Shown here: positions 1 to 13,630 of the stretch, piece by piece | Layout: the number at the start of each line of letters is the position of its first letter | Position numbering within the stretch: the first letter of the stretch is position 1 | From: Xestospongia bergquistia | Taxonomy: Eukaryota > Porifera > Demospongiae > Haplosclerida > Petrosiidae | Direction of reading: 5' to 3' | Assembly: GCA_963965975.1 (NCBI GenBank) | Contig: OZ014411.1 | Span: 18,690,446-18,754,445 of the forward strand | Length of the DNA: 64,000 nt | Translations under genes and position numbers: made by a program | The notes under the pieces: model-generated | What the model was told of the DNA's origin: nothing | The model's input: only the letters and a program-made list of their open reading frames with translations | Database searches by the model: none

Positions 1-699
1 TTAACACTCTAAAGTCTTTAAATTAAAGACTTTAGAAGGTTTAGACTATTGAGTGAAGTTAATAAAGTAAACAGCTCAGTCTAAAGGACTCTATGGGACT
101 AACTAAATAAACTGTCATTAACAGTTTAGTAAGTTGGTTTGCATTAATACTCTAAAGTCTTTAAATTAAAGACTTTAGAAGGTTTAGACTATTGAGTGAA
201 GTTAATAAAGTAAACAGCTCAGTCGAAAGGACTGTGTGGGACGAACTAAAAAAACTGGTATTAACAGTTTAGTTAGTTGCTTTGCCTTAACACTCTAAAG
301 TCTTTAAATTAAAGACTTAGAAGGTTTAGACTATTGAGTGAAGTTAATAAAGTAAAAAGCTCAGTCTAATGGACTCTATGGGACTAACTAAATAAACTGT
401 TATTAACAGTTTAGTAAGTTGCTTTGCTTTAACGCTCTAAAGTCTTTAAATTAAAGACTTTAGAAGGCTTAGACTGTTGATTGAAGTTAACAAAGTAAAC
501 AGCTCAGTCTAATGGACTCTATGGGACTAACTAAATGAACTGTTATTAACAGTTTAGCAAGTTGGTTTGCATTAACAATCTAAACTCTTTAAATTAAAGA
601 CTTTTTAAAGGTTTAGACTATTGAGTGAAGTTAATAAAGTAAACAGCTCAGTCTAAAGGACTCCATGGGACTAACTAAATAAACTGTTATTAACAGTTT

Positions 700-3600
700 A
701 GTAAGTTGGTTTGCATTAACACTATAAAGTCTTTAATTTAAAGACTTTAGAAGGTTTAGACTATTGAGTGAAGTTATTAAAGTAAACAGCTCAGTCTAAA
801 GGACTCTATGGGACTAACAAAATAAACTGTTATTAACAGTTTAGTAAGTTGCTTTGCTTTAACACTCTAAAGTCTTTAAATTAAAGACTTTAGAATGTTT
901 AGACTATTGATTGAAGTTAACAAAGTAAACAGCTCAGTCTAATGGACTCTATGGGACTAACTAAATGAACTGTTATTAACAGTTTAGCAAGTTGGTTTGC
1001 ATTAACAATCTAAAGTCTTTAAATTAAAGACTTTTTAAAGGTTTAGACTATTGAGTGAAGTTAATAAAGTAAACAGCTCAGTCTAAAGGACTCTATGGGA
1101 CTAACTAAATAAACTGTTATTAACAGTTTAGTAAGTTGGTTTGCATTAAAACACTAAACTCTTTAAATTAAAGACTTTAGAAGGCTTAGACTATTGAGTG
1201 AAGTTATTAATGTAAACAGCTCAGTCTAAAGGACTCTATGGGACTAACTATATAAACTGTTATAACAGTTTAGTAAGTTGGTTTTGCCTTAACACTCTAA
1301 AGTTTTTAAATTAAGGACTTCAGAATGTTTAGAGTATTGATTGAAGTTAACAAAGTAAACAGCTCAGTCTAAAGGACTCTATGGGACTAACTAAATAAAC
1401 TGTTATTAACAGTTTAGTAAGTTGCTTTGCTTTAACACTTTAAAGTCTTTAAATTAAAGACTTTAGAAGGCTTAGACTGTTGATTGAAGTTAACAAAAGT
1501 AAACAGCTCAGTCTAATGGACTCTATGGGACTAACTAAATGAACTGTTATTAACAGTTTAGCAAGTTGGTTTGCATTAACAATCTAAAGTCTTTAAATTA
1601 AAGACTTTTTAAAGGTTTAGACTATTGTGAAGTTATTAATGTAAACAGCTCAGTCTAAAGGACTCTATGGGACTAACTATATAAACTGTTATTAACAGTT
1701 TAGTAAGTTGGTTTTGCCTTAACACTCTAAAGTCTTTAAATTAAAGACTTTAGAATGTTTAGAGTATTGATTGAAGTTAACAAAGTAAACAGCTCAGTCT
1801 AAAGGACTCTATGGGACTAACTAAATGAACTGTTATTAACAGTTTAGTAAGTTGGTTTGCAATAATACTCTAAAGTCTTTTAATTAAAGACTTTAGAAGG
1901 TTTAGACTATTGAGTGAAGTTAACTAAGTAAACAGCTCAGTCTATTGGACTCTATGGGACTAAATAAATAAACTGTTATTAACAGTTTAGTAAGTTGGTT
2001 TGCATTAACACTTTAAAGTCTTTAAATTAAAGACTTTAGAAGTTTTAGACTATTGAGTGAAGTTAATAAAGTAAACAGCTCAGTCTAAAGGACTCTATGG
2101 GACTAACTAAATAAACTGTTGTTAACAGTTTATTAAGTTGGTTTGCATTAACACTCTAAAGTCTTTAAATTAAAGACTTTAGAAGGTTAGACTATTGAGT
2201 GAAGTTAATAAAGTCAACAGCTCAGTCTAAAGGACTCTATGGGACTAGCTAAATAAACTGTTATTAACAGTTTAGTAAGTTGGTTTGCATTAACACTCTA
2301 AAGTCTTTAAATTAAAGACTTTAGAAGGTTTAGACTATTGATTGAAGTTTAATAAAGTAGACAGCTCAGTCTAAAGGACTCTATTGGACTAACTAAATAA
2401 ACTGTTATTAACAGTTTAGTAAGTTGGTTTTCCTTAACACTCTAAAGTCTTTAAATTAAAGACTTTAGAAGGTTTAGACTATTGAGTGATGTTAATAATG
2501 TAAACAGCTCAGTCTAAAGGACTCTATGGGACTAACTAAATGAACTGTTATTAACAGTTTGGTTAGTTGGTTTGCATTAAGACTCTAAAGTCTTTAAATT
2601 AAAGACTGTTCTAAAGTGTTTAATTTAAAGAGCTCAGAATCCTTAGACTAATATAAGTGAAATTTTTAATGTATATAGCTCAGTCTAAAGGACTTAATGG
2701 CACCAACTAAATAAACTGGCATTAACAGTATAATACGTTGGTTTGCATTAACGCTCTGAAGTCTTTATTTTAAAGACTTTAGAAGGTTTAGACTGTTGAG
2801 TGAAATTTTAAAGTAAACTGATATGTCTAAAGGACTCTATGGGACTAACTAAATAAACTGCCATTAACAGTTTAGTAATTTGGTTTGCATTAACACTCTA
2901 AAGTCTTTTATTTAAAGACTTTAAAAGGTTTAGACTATTTAGCGAAGTTTATAAAGTAAGCAGCTCAGTCTAAAGGACTCTATGGGACTAACTAAATAAA
3001 CTGTTATTAACATTTTAGTAAGTTGGTTTGAATTAACACTCTAAAGTCTTTAATTTCAAGACGTTAGAAGGTTTAGAATGTTGAGTAAATTTTATAAAGT
3101 AAGCTGCGCATTCTAAAGGACTCTATGGGACTAACTAAATAAACTGCTATTAACAGTTTAGTAAGTTCGTTTGCATTAACACTCTTAAGTCTTTAATTTT
3201 ATGACTTTAGAAGGTTTAGACTGTTGAGTAAAGTTGATAAAGTAAACTGCTCAGTCTAAACGACTTAATGGGACTAACTAAATAAACTGCTATTAACAGT
3301 TTAGTAAGTTGCTTTGCATTAACGGTATAAACTCTTTAATTTATAGACTTTAGAAGCATTAGACTAATAAGTGAAATTTGTAATGTAAACTACTAAGTCT
3401 AAAGGAGTTAATGGCACTAACTAAATAAAATGGTATTAACAGTATAATAAGTTGGTTTGCATTAACACTCTAAAGTCTTTAGTTTAAAGACTTTAGAAGG
3501 TTTAGACTATTGAGTGAAGTTTATATAGTAAACTGATAGGTGTAAAGGACTCTATGGGACTAACTAAATAAACTTCTATTAACAGTTTAGTAAGTTCTTT

Positions 3601-4173
3601 TGCATTAACACTCTAAAGTCTTTAATTTAATGACTTTAGATGGTTTAGACTATTGAGTAAATTTTTTATAGTAAACTGATAGTCTAAAGGACTCTATGGG
3701 ACTAACTAAATAAAATGCTATTAACAGTTTAGTAAGTTCGTTTGCTTTAGCACTCTAAAGTCTTTTATTTAAAGACTTTAGAAGGTTTAGACTATTGAGT
3801 GAAGTTTATAAAGTAAACAGCTCATTCTAAAGGACTCTTTGGACTAACTAAATAAACTACTATTAACAGTTTAATAAGTGCGTTTTGCATTAACAGTCTA
3901 AAGTCTTTAATTTAATGACTTTAGAAGGTTTAGACTGTTGAGTAAATTTTATAAAGTAAACTGCTCTGTCTAAAGGACTTAATGGGACTAACTAAATAAA
4001 CTGCTATTAAGAGTTTAGTAAGTTGCTTTGCATTAACGGTCTGAACTCTTTGATTTAAAGACTTTAGAAGCCTTAGACTAATAAGTGAAATTTGTAATGT
4101 AAGACTTTAGAAGGTTTAGACTATTGAGTAAATGTTATAAAGTAAACTGCTCAGTCTAAAGGACTCTATGGGA
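700..4173 (+). repeat. Satellite block duplication, copy 1 (offset 4218 bp)
   Basis: Rare variants in this block recur 4218 bp later. The CACTATAAAG start at 720 recurs at 4938. The hybrid monomer at 2581, where one unit breaks off after AAAGACTG and a divergent unit begins, recurs at 6799. The fused monomer near 4100 recurs near 8319. Similarity ends near 4173, where this copy reads GGACTCTATGGG and the other GGACTTATGGG. The left limit is set only to within about 50 bp. Confidence 0.9.
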
Positions 4174-4790
4174 CTAACTATATAAACTGTTATTAACAGT
4201 TTAGTAAGTTGGTTTTGCTTTAACACTTTAAAGTCTTTAAATTAAAGACTTTAGAATGTTTAGAGTATTGATTGAAGTTAACAAAGTAAACAGCTCAGTC
4301 TAAAGGACTCTATGGGACTAACTAAATGAACTGTTATTAACAGTTTAGTAACTTGGTTTGCAATAATACTCTAAAGTCTTTAAATTAAAGACTTTAGAAG
4401 GTTTAGACTATTGAGTGAAGTTAACTAAGTAAACAGCTCAGTTTATTGGACTCTATGGGACTAACTAAATAAACTGTTATTAACTGTTTAGTAAGTTGGT
4501 TTGCATTAACACTCTAAAGTCTTTAAATTAAAGACTTTAGAAGTTATAGACTATTGAGTGAAGTTAATAAACTAAACAGCTCAGTCTAAAGGACTCTATG
4601 GGACTAACTAAATAAACTGTTGTTAACAGTTTATTAAGTTGGTTTGCATTAACACTCTAAAGTCTTTAAATTAAAGACTTTAGAAGGTTAGACTATTGAG
4701 TGAAGTTAATAAAGTCAACAGCTCAGTCTAAAGGACTCTATGGGACTAACTAAATAAACTGTTACTAACAGTTTAGTAAGTTGGTTTGTA
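4174..4790 (+). repeat. Third partial copy of a satellite sub-block (matches about 1674-2290)
   Basis: This stretch repeats the variant order of about 1674-2290 at an offset near 2501 bp: GGTTTTGC then TAGAATGTTTAGAG, AATAATACTC, TGTTGTTAACAG, and AAGGTTAGAC with AAAGTCAACAG. The last set is at about 2183, 4684 and 6402. It fills the gap between the two copies of the 4218-bp-offset duplication, which suggests successive unequal exchanges rather than a single event. Confidence 0.8.
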
Positions 4791-4917
4791 TTAACACTCT
4801 AAAGTCTTTAAATTAAAGACTTTAGAAGGTTTAGACTATTGAGTGAAGTTGATAAAATTAACAGCTCAGTCTAAAGGACTCTACGGGACTAACTAAATAA
4901 ACTGTTATTAACAGTTT

Positions 4918-7900
4918 AGTAAGTTGGTTTGCATTAACACTATAAAGTCTTTAATTTAAAGACTTTAGAAGGTTTAGACTATTGAGTGAAGTTATTAAAG
5001 TAAACAGCTCAGTCTAAAGGACTCTATGGGACTAACAAAATAAACTGTTATTAACAGTTTAGTAAGTTGCTTTGCTTTAACACTCTAAAGTCTTTAAATT
5101 AAAGACTTTAGAATGTTTAGACTATTGATTGAAGTTAACAAAGTAAACAGCTCAGTCTAATGGACTCTATGGGACTAACTAAATGAACTGTTATTAACAG
5201 TTTAGCAAGTTGGTTTGCATTAACAATCTAAAGTCTTTAAATTAAAGACTTTTTAAAGGTTTAGACTATTGATTGAAGTTAATAAAGTAAACAGCTCAGT
5301 CTAAAGGACTCTATGGGACTAACTAAATAAACTGTTATTAACAGTTTAGTAAGTTGGTTTGCATTAAAACACTAAACTCTTTAAATTAAAGACTTTAGAA
5401 GGCTTAGACTATTGAGTGAAGTTATTAATGTAAACAGCTCAGTCTAAAGGACTCTATGGGACTAACTATATAAACTGTTATTAACAGTTTAGTAAGTTGG
5501 TTTTGCCTTAACACTCTAAAGTCTTTAAATTAAGGACTTTAGAATGTTTAGAGTATTGATTGAAGTTAACAAAGTAAACAGCTCAGTCTAAAGGACTCTA
5601 TGGGACTAACTAAATAAACTGTTATTAACAGTTTAGTAAGTTGCTTTGCTTTAACACTTTAAAGTCTTTAAATTAAAGACTTTAGAAGGCTTAGACTGTT
5701 GATTGAAGTTAACAAAAGTAAACAGCTCAGTCTAATGGACTCTATGGGACTAACTAAATGAACTGTTATTAACAGTTTAGCAAGTTGGTTTGCATTAACA
5801 ATCTAAAGTCTTTAAATTAAAGACTTTTTAAAGGTTTAGACTATTGTGAAGTTATTAATGTAAACAGCTCAGTCTAAAGGACTCTATGGGACTAACTATA
5901 TAAACTGTTATTAACAGTTTAGTAAGTTGGTTTTGCCTTAACACTCTAAAGTCTTTAAATTAAAGACTTTAGAATGTTTAGAGTATTGATTGAAGTTAAC
6001 AAAGTAAACAGCTCAGTCTAAAGGACTCTATGGGACTAACTAAATGAACTGTTATTAACAGTTTAGTAAGTTGGTTTGCAATAATACTCTAAAGTCTTTT
6101 AATTAAAGACTTTAGAAGGTTTAGACTATTGAGTGAAGTTAACTAAGTAAACAGCTCAGTCTATTGGACTCTATGGGACTAAATAAATAAACTGTTATTA
6201 ACAGTTTAGTAAGTTGGTTTGCATTAACACTTTAAAGTCTTTAAATTAAAGACTTTAGAAGTTTTAGACTATTGAGTGAAGTTAATAAAGTAAACAGCTC
6301 AGTCTAAAGGACTCTATGGGACTAACTAAATAAACTGTTGTTAACAGTTTATTAAGTTGGTTTGCATTAACACTCTAAAGTCTTTAAATTAAAGACTTTA
6401 GAAGGTTAGACTATTGAGTGAAGTTAATAAAGTCAACAGCTCAGTCTAAAGGACTCTATGGGACTAGCTAAATAAACTGTTATTAACAGTTTAGTAAGTT
6501 GGTTTGCATTAACACTCTAAAGTCTTTAAATTAAAGACTTTAGAAGGTTTAGACTATTGATTGAAGTTAATAAAGTAAACAGCTCAGTCTAAAGGACTCT
6601 ATTGGACTAACTAAATAAACTGTTATTAACAGTTTAGTAAGTTGGTTTTCCTTAACACTCTAAAGTCTTTAAATTAAAGACTTTAGAAGGTTTAGACTAT
6701 TGAGTGATGTTAATAATGTAAACAGCTCAGTCTAAAGGACTCTATGGGACTAACTAAATGAACTGTTATTAACAGTTTGGTTAGTTGGTTTGCATTAAGA
6801 CTCTAAAGTCTTTAAATTAAAGACTGTTCTAAAGTGTTTAATTTAAAGAGCTTAGAATCCTTAGACTAATATAAGTGAAATTTTTAATGTATATAGCTCA
6901 GTCTAAAGGACTTAATGGCACCAACTAAATAAACTGGCATTAACAGTATAATACGTTGGTTTGCATTAACGCTCTGAAGTCTTTATTTTAAAGACTTTAG
7001 AAGGTTTAGACTGTTGAGTGAAATTTTAAAGTAAACTGATATGTCTAAAGGACTCTATGGGACTAACTAAATAAACTGCCATTAACAGTTTAGTAATTTG
7101 GTTTGCATTAACACTCTAAAGTCTTTTATTTAAAGACTTTAAAAGGTTTAGACTATTTAGCGAAGTTTATAAAGTAAGCAGCTCAGTCTAAAGGACTCTA
7201 TGGGACTAACTAAATAAACTGTTATTAACATTTTAGTAAGTTGGTTTGAATTAACACTCTAAAGTCTTTAATTTCAAGACGTTAGAAGGTTTAGAATGTT
7301 GAGTAAATTTTATAAAGTAAGCTGCGCATTCTAAAGGACTCTATGGGACTAACTAAATAAACTGCTATTAACAGTTTAGTAAGTTCGTTTGCATTAACAC
7401 TCTTAAGTCTTTAATTTTATGACTTTAGAAGGTTTAGACTGTTGAGTAAAGTTGATAAAGTAAACTGCTCAGTCTAAACGACTTAATGGGACTAACTAAA
7501 TAAACTGCTATTAACAGTTTAGTAAGTTGCTTTGCATTAACGGTATAAACTCTTTAATTTATAGACTTTAGAAGCATTAGACTAATAAGTGAAATTTGTA
7601 ATGTAAACTACTAAGTCTAAAGGAGTTAATGGCACTAACTAAATAAAATGGTATTAACAGTATAATAAGTTGGTTTGCATTAACACTCTAAAGTCTTTAG
7701 TTTAAAGACTTTAGAAGGTTTAGACTATTGAGTGAAGTTTATATAGTAAACTGATAGGTGTAAAGGACTCTATGGGACTAACTAAATAAACTTCTATTAA
7801 CAGTTTAGTAAGTTCTTTTGCATTAACACTCTAAAGTCTTTAATTTAATGACTTTAGATGGTTTAGACTATTGAGTAAATTTTTTATAGTAAACTGATAG

Positions 7901-8391
7901 TCTAAAGGACTCTATGGGACTAACTAAATAAAATGCTATTAACAGTTTAGTAAGTTCGTTTGCTTTAGCACTCTAAAGTCTTTTATTTAAAGACTTTAGA
8001 AGGTTTAGACTATTGAGTGAAGTTTATAAAGTAAACAGCTCATTCTAAAGGACTCTTTGGACTAACTAAATAAACTACTATTAACAGTTTAATAAGTGCG
8101 TTTTGCATTAACAGTCTAAAGTCTTTAATTTAATGACTTTAGAAGGTTTAGACTGTTGAGTAAATTTTATAAAGTAAACTGCTCTGTCTAAAGGACTTAA
8201 TGGGACTAACTAAATAAACTGCTATTAAGAGTTTAGTAAGTTGCTTTGCATTAACGGTCTGAACTCTTTGACTTAAAGACTTTAGAAGCCTTAGACTAAT
8301 AAGTGAAATTTGTAATGTAAGACTTTAGAAGGTTTAGACTATTGAGTAAATGTTATAAAGTAAACTGCTCAGTCTAAAGGACTTATGGGAC
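4918..8391 (+). repeat. Satellite block duplication, copy 2 (offset 4218 bp)
   Basis: This is the second copy of the block at 700-4173, with the same order of subfamily variants and the same two abnormal junction monomers (about 6829 and 8319). Small differences exist, such as single-base indels in the monomers matching 1261 and 2349, so the copies have diverged a little since duplication. Confidence 0.9.
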
Positions 8392-10639
8392 TAACTAAAT
8401 AAACTATTACTAACAGTTTAGTATGTTGGTTTGCATTAATGGTCTAAAGTGTTTAATTTAAAGAGATTAGAATCCTTAGAATAATAACTGAAATTTTTAA
8501 AGTATATTGCTCAGACTAAACGACTTAAAGCACCAACTAAATAAACTGGCATTAACAGTATAATACGTTGGTTTGCGTTAATGCTCTGAAGTCTTTAATT
8601 TAAAGACTTTAGAAGGTTTAGACTATTGAGTGAAGTTTAAAAAGTAAACTGATATGTCTAAAGACTCTATGGGAATAACTAAATAAACTGCTATTAAGAG
8701 TTTAGTAAGTTGGTTTGCATTAACACTCTAAAGACTTTTATTTAAAGACTTTAAAAGGTTTAGACTATTCAGTGAAGTTTATAAAGTAAACAGCTCAGTC
8801 TAAAGGATTCTATGGGACTAACTAAATAAACTGTTATTAACAGTTTAGTAAGTTGGTTTGCATTAACACTCTAAAGTCTTTAATTTCAAGACTTTAGAAG
8901 GTTTAGAATGTTGAGTAAATTTTATAAAGTAAGCTGCACATTCTAAAGGTCTCTACGGGACTAACTAAATAAACTGCTATTAACAGTTTAGTAAGATGGT
9001 TCGCATTAACACTCTAAAGTCTTTAATTTAAAGACTATAGAATGTTTAGACTATTGAGTGAGGCTTATAAAGTAAAGAGCTCTGTCTAAAGGACTCTATG
9101 AAACTAACTAAATAAACTGCTATCAACAGTTTAGTAAGTTGGTTTGCATTAACACTCTAAAGTCTTTAATTTCATGACTTTAGAAGGTTTAGACTATTTA
9201 GTAAATTTTATTAAGTAAACTGGTCAGTCTAAAGGACTTATGGGGCTAACTAAATAAACTGCTTTTCTCAGTTTAGTGTGCTGGTTAGCATTAACACTCT
9301 AAAGTCTTTAAAGTAAAGACTTTAGAAGGTTTAGACTATTGAGTGAAGTTAATAAAGTAAAGAGCTCAGTCTAAAGGACTCTATGGGACTAACTAAATAA
9401 ACTGTTATTAACAGTTTAGTAAGTTGGTTTGCGTTAACACTCTAAAGTCTTTAATTTAAAGACTTTAGAAGGTTTAGACTATTAAGTAAATTTAATAAAG
9501 TAAACTGCTCATTCTAAAGGACTCTATGGGACTAACTAAATAAACTGTTATTAACAGTTTAGTAAGTTGTTTGCGTTCAAACTCCAAAGTCTTTAATTTA
9601 AAGACTTTAGAAGGTTTAGACTATTGAGTGAAGATTATAAAGTAAACAGCTCAGTCTAAAGGACTCCATGAAGCTAACTAAATAAACTGCTATTAACAGT
9701 TTAGTAAGTTTGTTTACATTAACACTCTAAAGTCTTTAAATTAAAGAGTTTAGAAAGTTTAGAACATTGAGTGAAGTTCAAAAAGTAAACTGCTCAGTCT
9801 GAAGGAATCTATGAAACTAACTAAGTAAACAGCTATTAACAGTATAATAAGTTCGTTTGCATTAACGCTCTAATGTCTTTAAATTAAAGAGTTTACAAGG
9901 TTTAGACTATTGAGTGAAGTTTATAAAGTAAACTGTTAGGTCTAAAGTACTCTTTCGGACTAACTAAATAAACTGCTATTAACAGTTTAGTAAGTTGCTT
10001 TGCATTAACACTCCAAAGTTTTTTATTTAAAAACTTTAGAAGGTTTAGATTATTGAGTGAAGTTTATAAAGTAAACAGCTCAGTCTAAACGGCTCTATGG
10101 GACTAACTAAATCAACTATTATTAACTGTTTAGTAAGTTGGTTTGCATTAACACGGTAAAGTCTTTAATTTCAAGACTTTAGAAGGTTTAGAATGTTGAG
10201 TAAATTTTATAAAGTAAACAGCTCAGTCTAAAGTATTCTATGGGACTAACTAAATAAACTGTTATTAACAGTTTAGTAAGTTGGTTTGCATTAACACTCT
10301 AAAGTCTTTAAATTAAAGACTTTAGAAGGTTTAGACTATTGACTGAAGTTAATAAAGTAAACAGCTCTGTATAAAGGACTCTATGCGACTAACTAAATAA
10401 ACTGTTATTAACAGTTTAGTAAGTTGCTTTGCATTAACACTCTAAAGTCTTTAAATTAAAGATTTTAGAAGGTTTAGACTATTGAGTGAAGTTAATAAAG
10501 TAAACAGCTCAGTCTAAAGGACTCTATGGGACTAACTAAATGAACTGTTATTAACAGTTTAGTAAGTTGGTTTGCATTAACACTCTAAAGTCTTTAAATT
10601 AAAGACTTTAGAAGGTTTATACTATTGAGTGAAGTTAAT

Positions 10640-13630
10640 AAAGTAAACAGCTCAGTCTAAAGGACTCTATGGGACTAACTAAATAAACTGTTATTAACAG
10701 TTTAGTAAGTTGGTTTGCATTAACACTCTAAAGTCTTTAAATTAAAGACTTTAGAAGGTTTAAACTATTGAGTGATGTTAATAAAGTTAACAGCTCAGTC
10801 TAAAGGACTCTATGGGACTAACTAAATAAACTGTTATTAACAGTTTAGTAAGTTGGTTTGCATTAACACTCTAAAGTCTTTAAATTAAAGACTTTAGAAG
10901 GTTTACACTATTGAGTGAAGTTAATAAAGTAAACAGCTCAGTCTAAAGGACTCTATGGGACTAACTAAACAAACTGTGATTAAAAGTTTAGCAAGTTGGT
11001 TCGCCTTAACACTCTAAAGTCTTTAAATTAAAGACTTTAAAAGGTTTAGACTATTGATTGAAGTTAACAAAGTAAACAGCTCAGTCTAATGGACTTTAAG
11101 GGACTAACTAAATAAACTGTTATTAACAGTTCAGTAAGTTGGTTTGCATTAACACTCTAAAGTCTTTAAATTAAAGACTTTAGAAGGTTTAGACTATTGA
11201 GTGAAGTTAATAAAGTAAACAGCTCAGTCTAAAGGACTCTATGGGACTAACTAAATAAACTGTTATTAACAGTTTAGTAAGTTGCTTTGCTTTAACACTC
11301 TTACGTCTTTAAATTAAAGACTTTAGAAGGGTTAGACTATTGATTGAAGTTAATAAAGTAGACAGCTCAGTCTAAAGGACTCTATGGGACTAACTAAATG
11401 AACTGTTATTAACAGTTTAGTCAGTTGGTTTGCATTAACACTCTAAAGTCTTTAAATTAAAGACTTTAGAAGGTTTAGACTATTGAGTGAAGTTAATAAA
11501 GTAAACAGCTCAGTCTAAAGGACTCTATGGGACTAACTAAATAAACTGTTATTAACAGTTTAGTAAGTTGGTTTGCATTACCACTTTAAAGTCTTTAAAT
11601 TAAAGACTTTAGAAGGTTTAAACTATTGAGTGATGTTAATAAAGTAAACAGCTCAGTCTAAAGGACTCTATGGGACAAACTAAATGAACTGTTATTAACA
11701 GTTTAGTCAGTTGGTTTGCATTAACACTCTAAAGTCTTTAAATTAAAGACTTTAGAAGGCTTAGACTATTGAGTGAAGTTAATAAAGTAAACAGCTCAGT
11801 CTAAAGGACTCTATGGGACTAACTAAATAAACTGTTATTAACAGTTTAGTAAGTTGGTTTGCATTAGCACTCTAAAGTCTTTAAATTAAAGACTTTAGAA
11901 GGTTTAAACTATTGAGTGATGTTAATAAAGTAAACAGCTCAGTCTAAAGGACTCTATGGGACTAACTAAATAAACTGTTATTAACAGTTTAGTAAGTTGG
12001 TTTGCATTAACACTCTAAAGTCTTTAAATTAAAGACTTTAGAAGGTTTACACTATTGAGTGAAGTTAATAAAGTAAACAGCTCAGTCTAAAGGACTCTAT
12101 GGGACTAACTAAACAAACTGTGATTAAAAGTTTAGCAAGTTGGTTCGCCTTAACACTCTAAAGTCTTTAAATTAAAGACTTTAAAAGGTTTAGACTATTG
12201 ATTGAAGTTAACAAAGTAAACAGCTCAGTCTAATGGACTTTAAGGGACTAACTAAATAAACTGTTATTAACAGTTCAGTAAGTTGGTTTGCATTAACACT
12301 CTAAAGTCTTTAAATTAAAGACTTTAGAAGGTTTAGACTATTGAGTGAAGTTAATAAAGTAAACAGCTCAGTCTAAAGGACTCTATGGGACTAACTAAAT
12401 AAACTGTTATTAACAGTTTAGTAAGTTGCTTTGCTTTAACACTCTTACGTCTTTAAATTAAAGACTTTAGAAGGGTTAGACTATTGATTGAAGTTAATAA
12501 AGTAGACAGCTCAGTCTAAAGGACTCTATGGGACTAACTAAATGAACTGTTATTAACAGTTTAGTCAGTTGGTTTGCATTAACACTCTAAAGTCTTTAAA
12601 TTAAAGACTTTAGAAGGTTTAGACTATTGAGTGAAGTTAATAAAGTAAACAGCTCAGTCTAAAGGACTCTATGGGACTAACTAAATAAACTGTTATTAAC
12701 AGTTTAGTAAGTTGGTTTGCATTACCACTTTAAAGTCTTTAAATTAAAGACTTTAGAAGGTTTAAACTATTGAGTGATGTTAATAAAGTAAACAGCTCAG
12801 TCTAAAGGACTCTATGGGACAAACTAAATGAACTGTTATTAACAGTTTAGTCAGTTGGTTTGCATTAACACTCTAAAGTCTTTAAATTAAAGACTTTAGA
12901 AGGCTTAGACTATTGAGTGAAGTTAATAAAGTAAACAGCTCAGTCTAAAGGACTCTATGGGACTAACTAAATAAACTGTTATTAACAGTTTAGTAAGTTG
13001 GTTTGCATTAGCACTCTAAAGTCTTTAAATTATAGACTTTAGAAGGTTTAAACTATTGAGTGATGTTAATAAAGTAAACAGCTCAGTCTAAAGGACTCTA
13101 TGGGACTAACTAAATAAACTGTTATTAACAGTTTTGTAAGTTTGTTTGCATGAACACTCTAAAGTCTTTAAATTAAAGACTTTAGAAGGTTTAGACTATT
13201 GAGTGAAGTTAATAAAGTAAACAGCTCAGTCTAAAGGACTCTATGGGACTAACTAAATAAACTGTGATTAACAGTTTAGCAAGTTGGTTCGCCTTAACAC
13301 TCTAAAGTCTTTAAATTAAAGACTTTAAAAGGTTTAGACTATTGATTGAAGTTAACAAAGTAAACAGCTCAGTCTAATGGACTTTAAGGGACTAACTAAA
13401 TAAACTGTTATTAACAGTTCAGTAAGTTGGTTTGCATTAACACTCTAAAGTCTTTAAATTAAAGACTTTAGAAGGTTTAGACTATTGAGTGAAGTTAATA
13501 AAGTAAACAGCTCAGTCTAAAGGACTCTATGGGACTAACTAAATAAACTGTTATTAACAGTTTAGTAAGTTGCTTTGCTTTAACACTCTTACGTCTTTAA
13601 ATTAAAGACTTTAGAAGGGTTAGACTATTG
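10640..13630 (+). repeat. 1144-bp higher-order repeat (8 monomers), about 2.6 copies
   Basis: Private variants recur at exactly 8 x 143 = 1144 bp. The TCGCC variant is at 11001, 12145 and 13289. TTACGTC is at 11301, 12445 and 13589. TTTAAACTATTG with GATGTTAAT is at 10761, 11905 and 13049. Copies 1 and 2 are nearly base-for-base the same. Copy 3 breaks off near 13.63 kb, where GATTGAAG changes to GAGTGAAG after the TTACGTC monomer. Confidence 0.9.
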
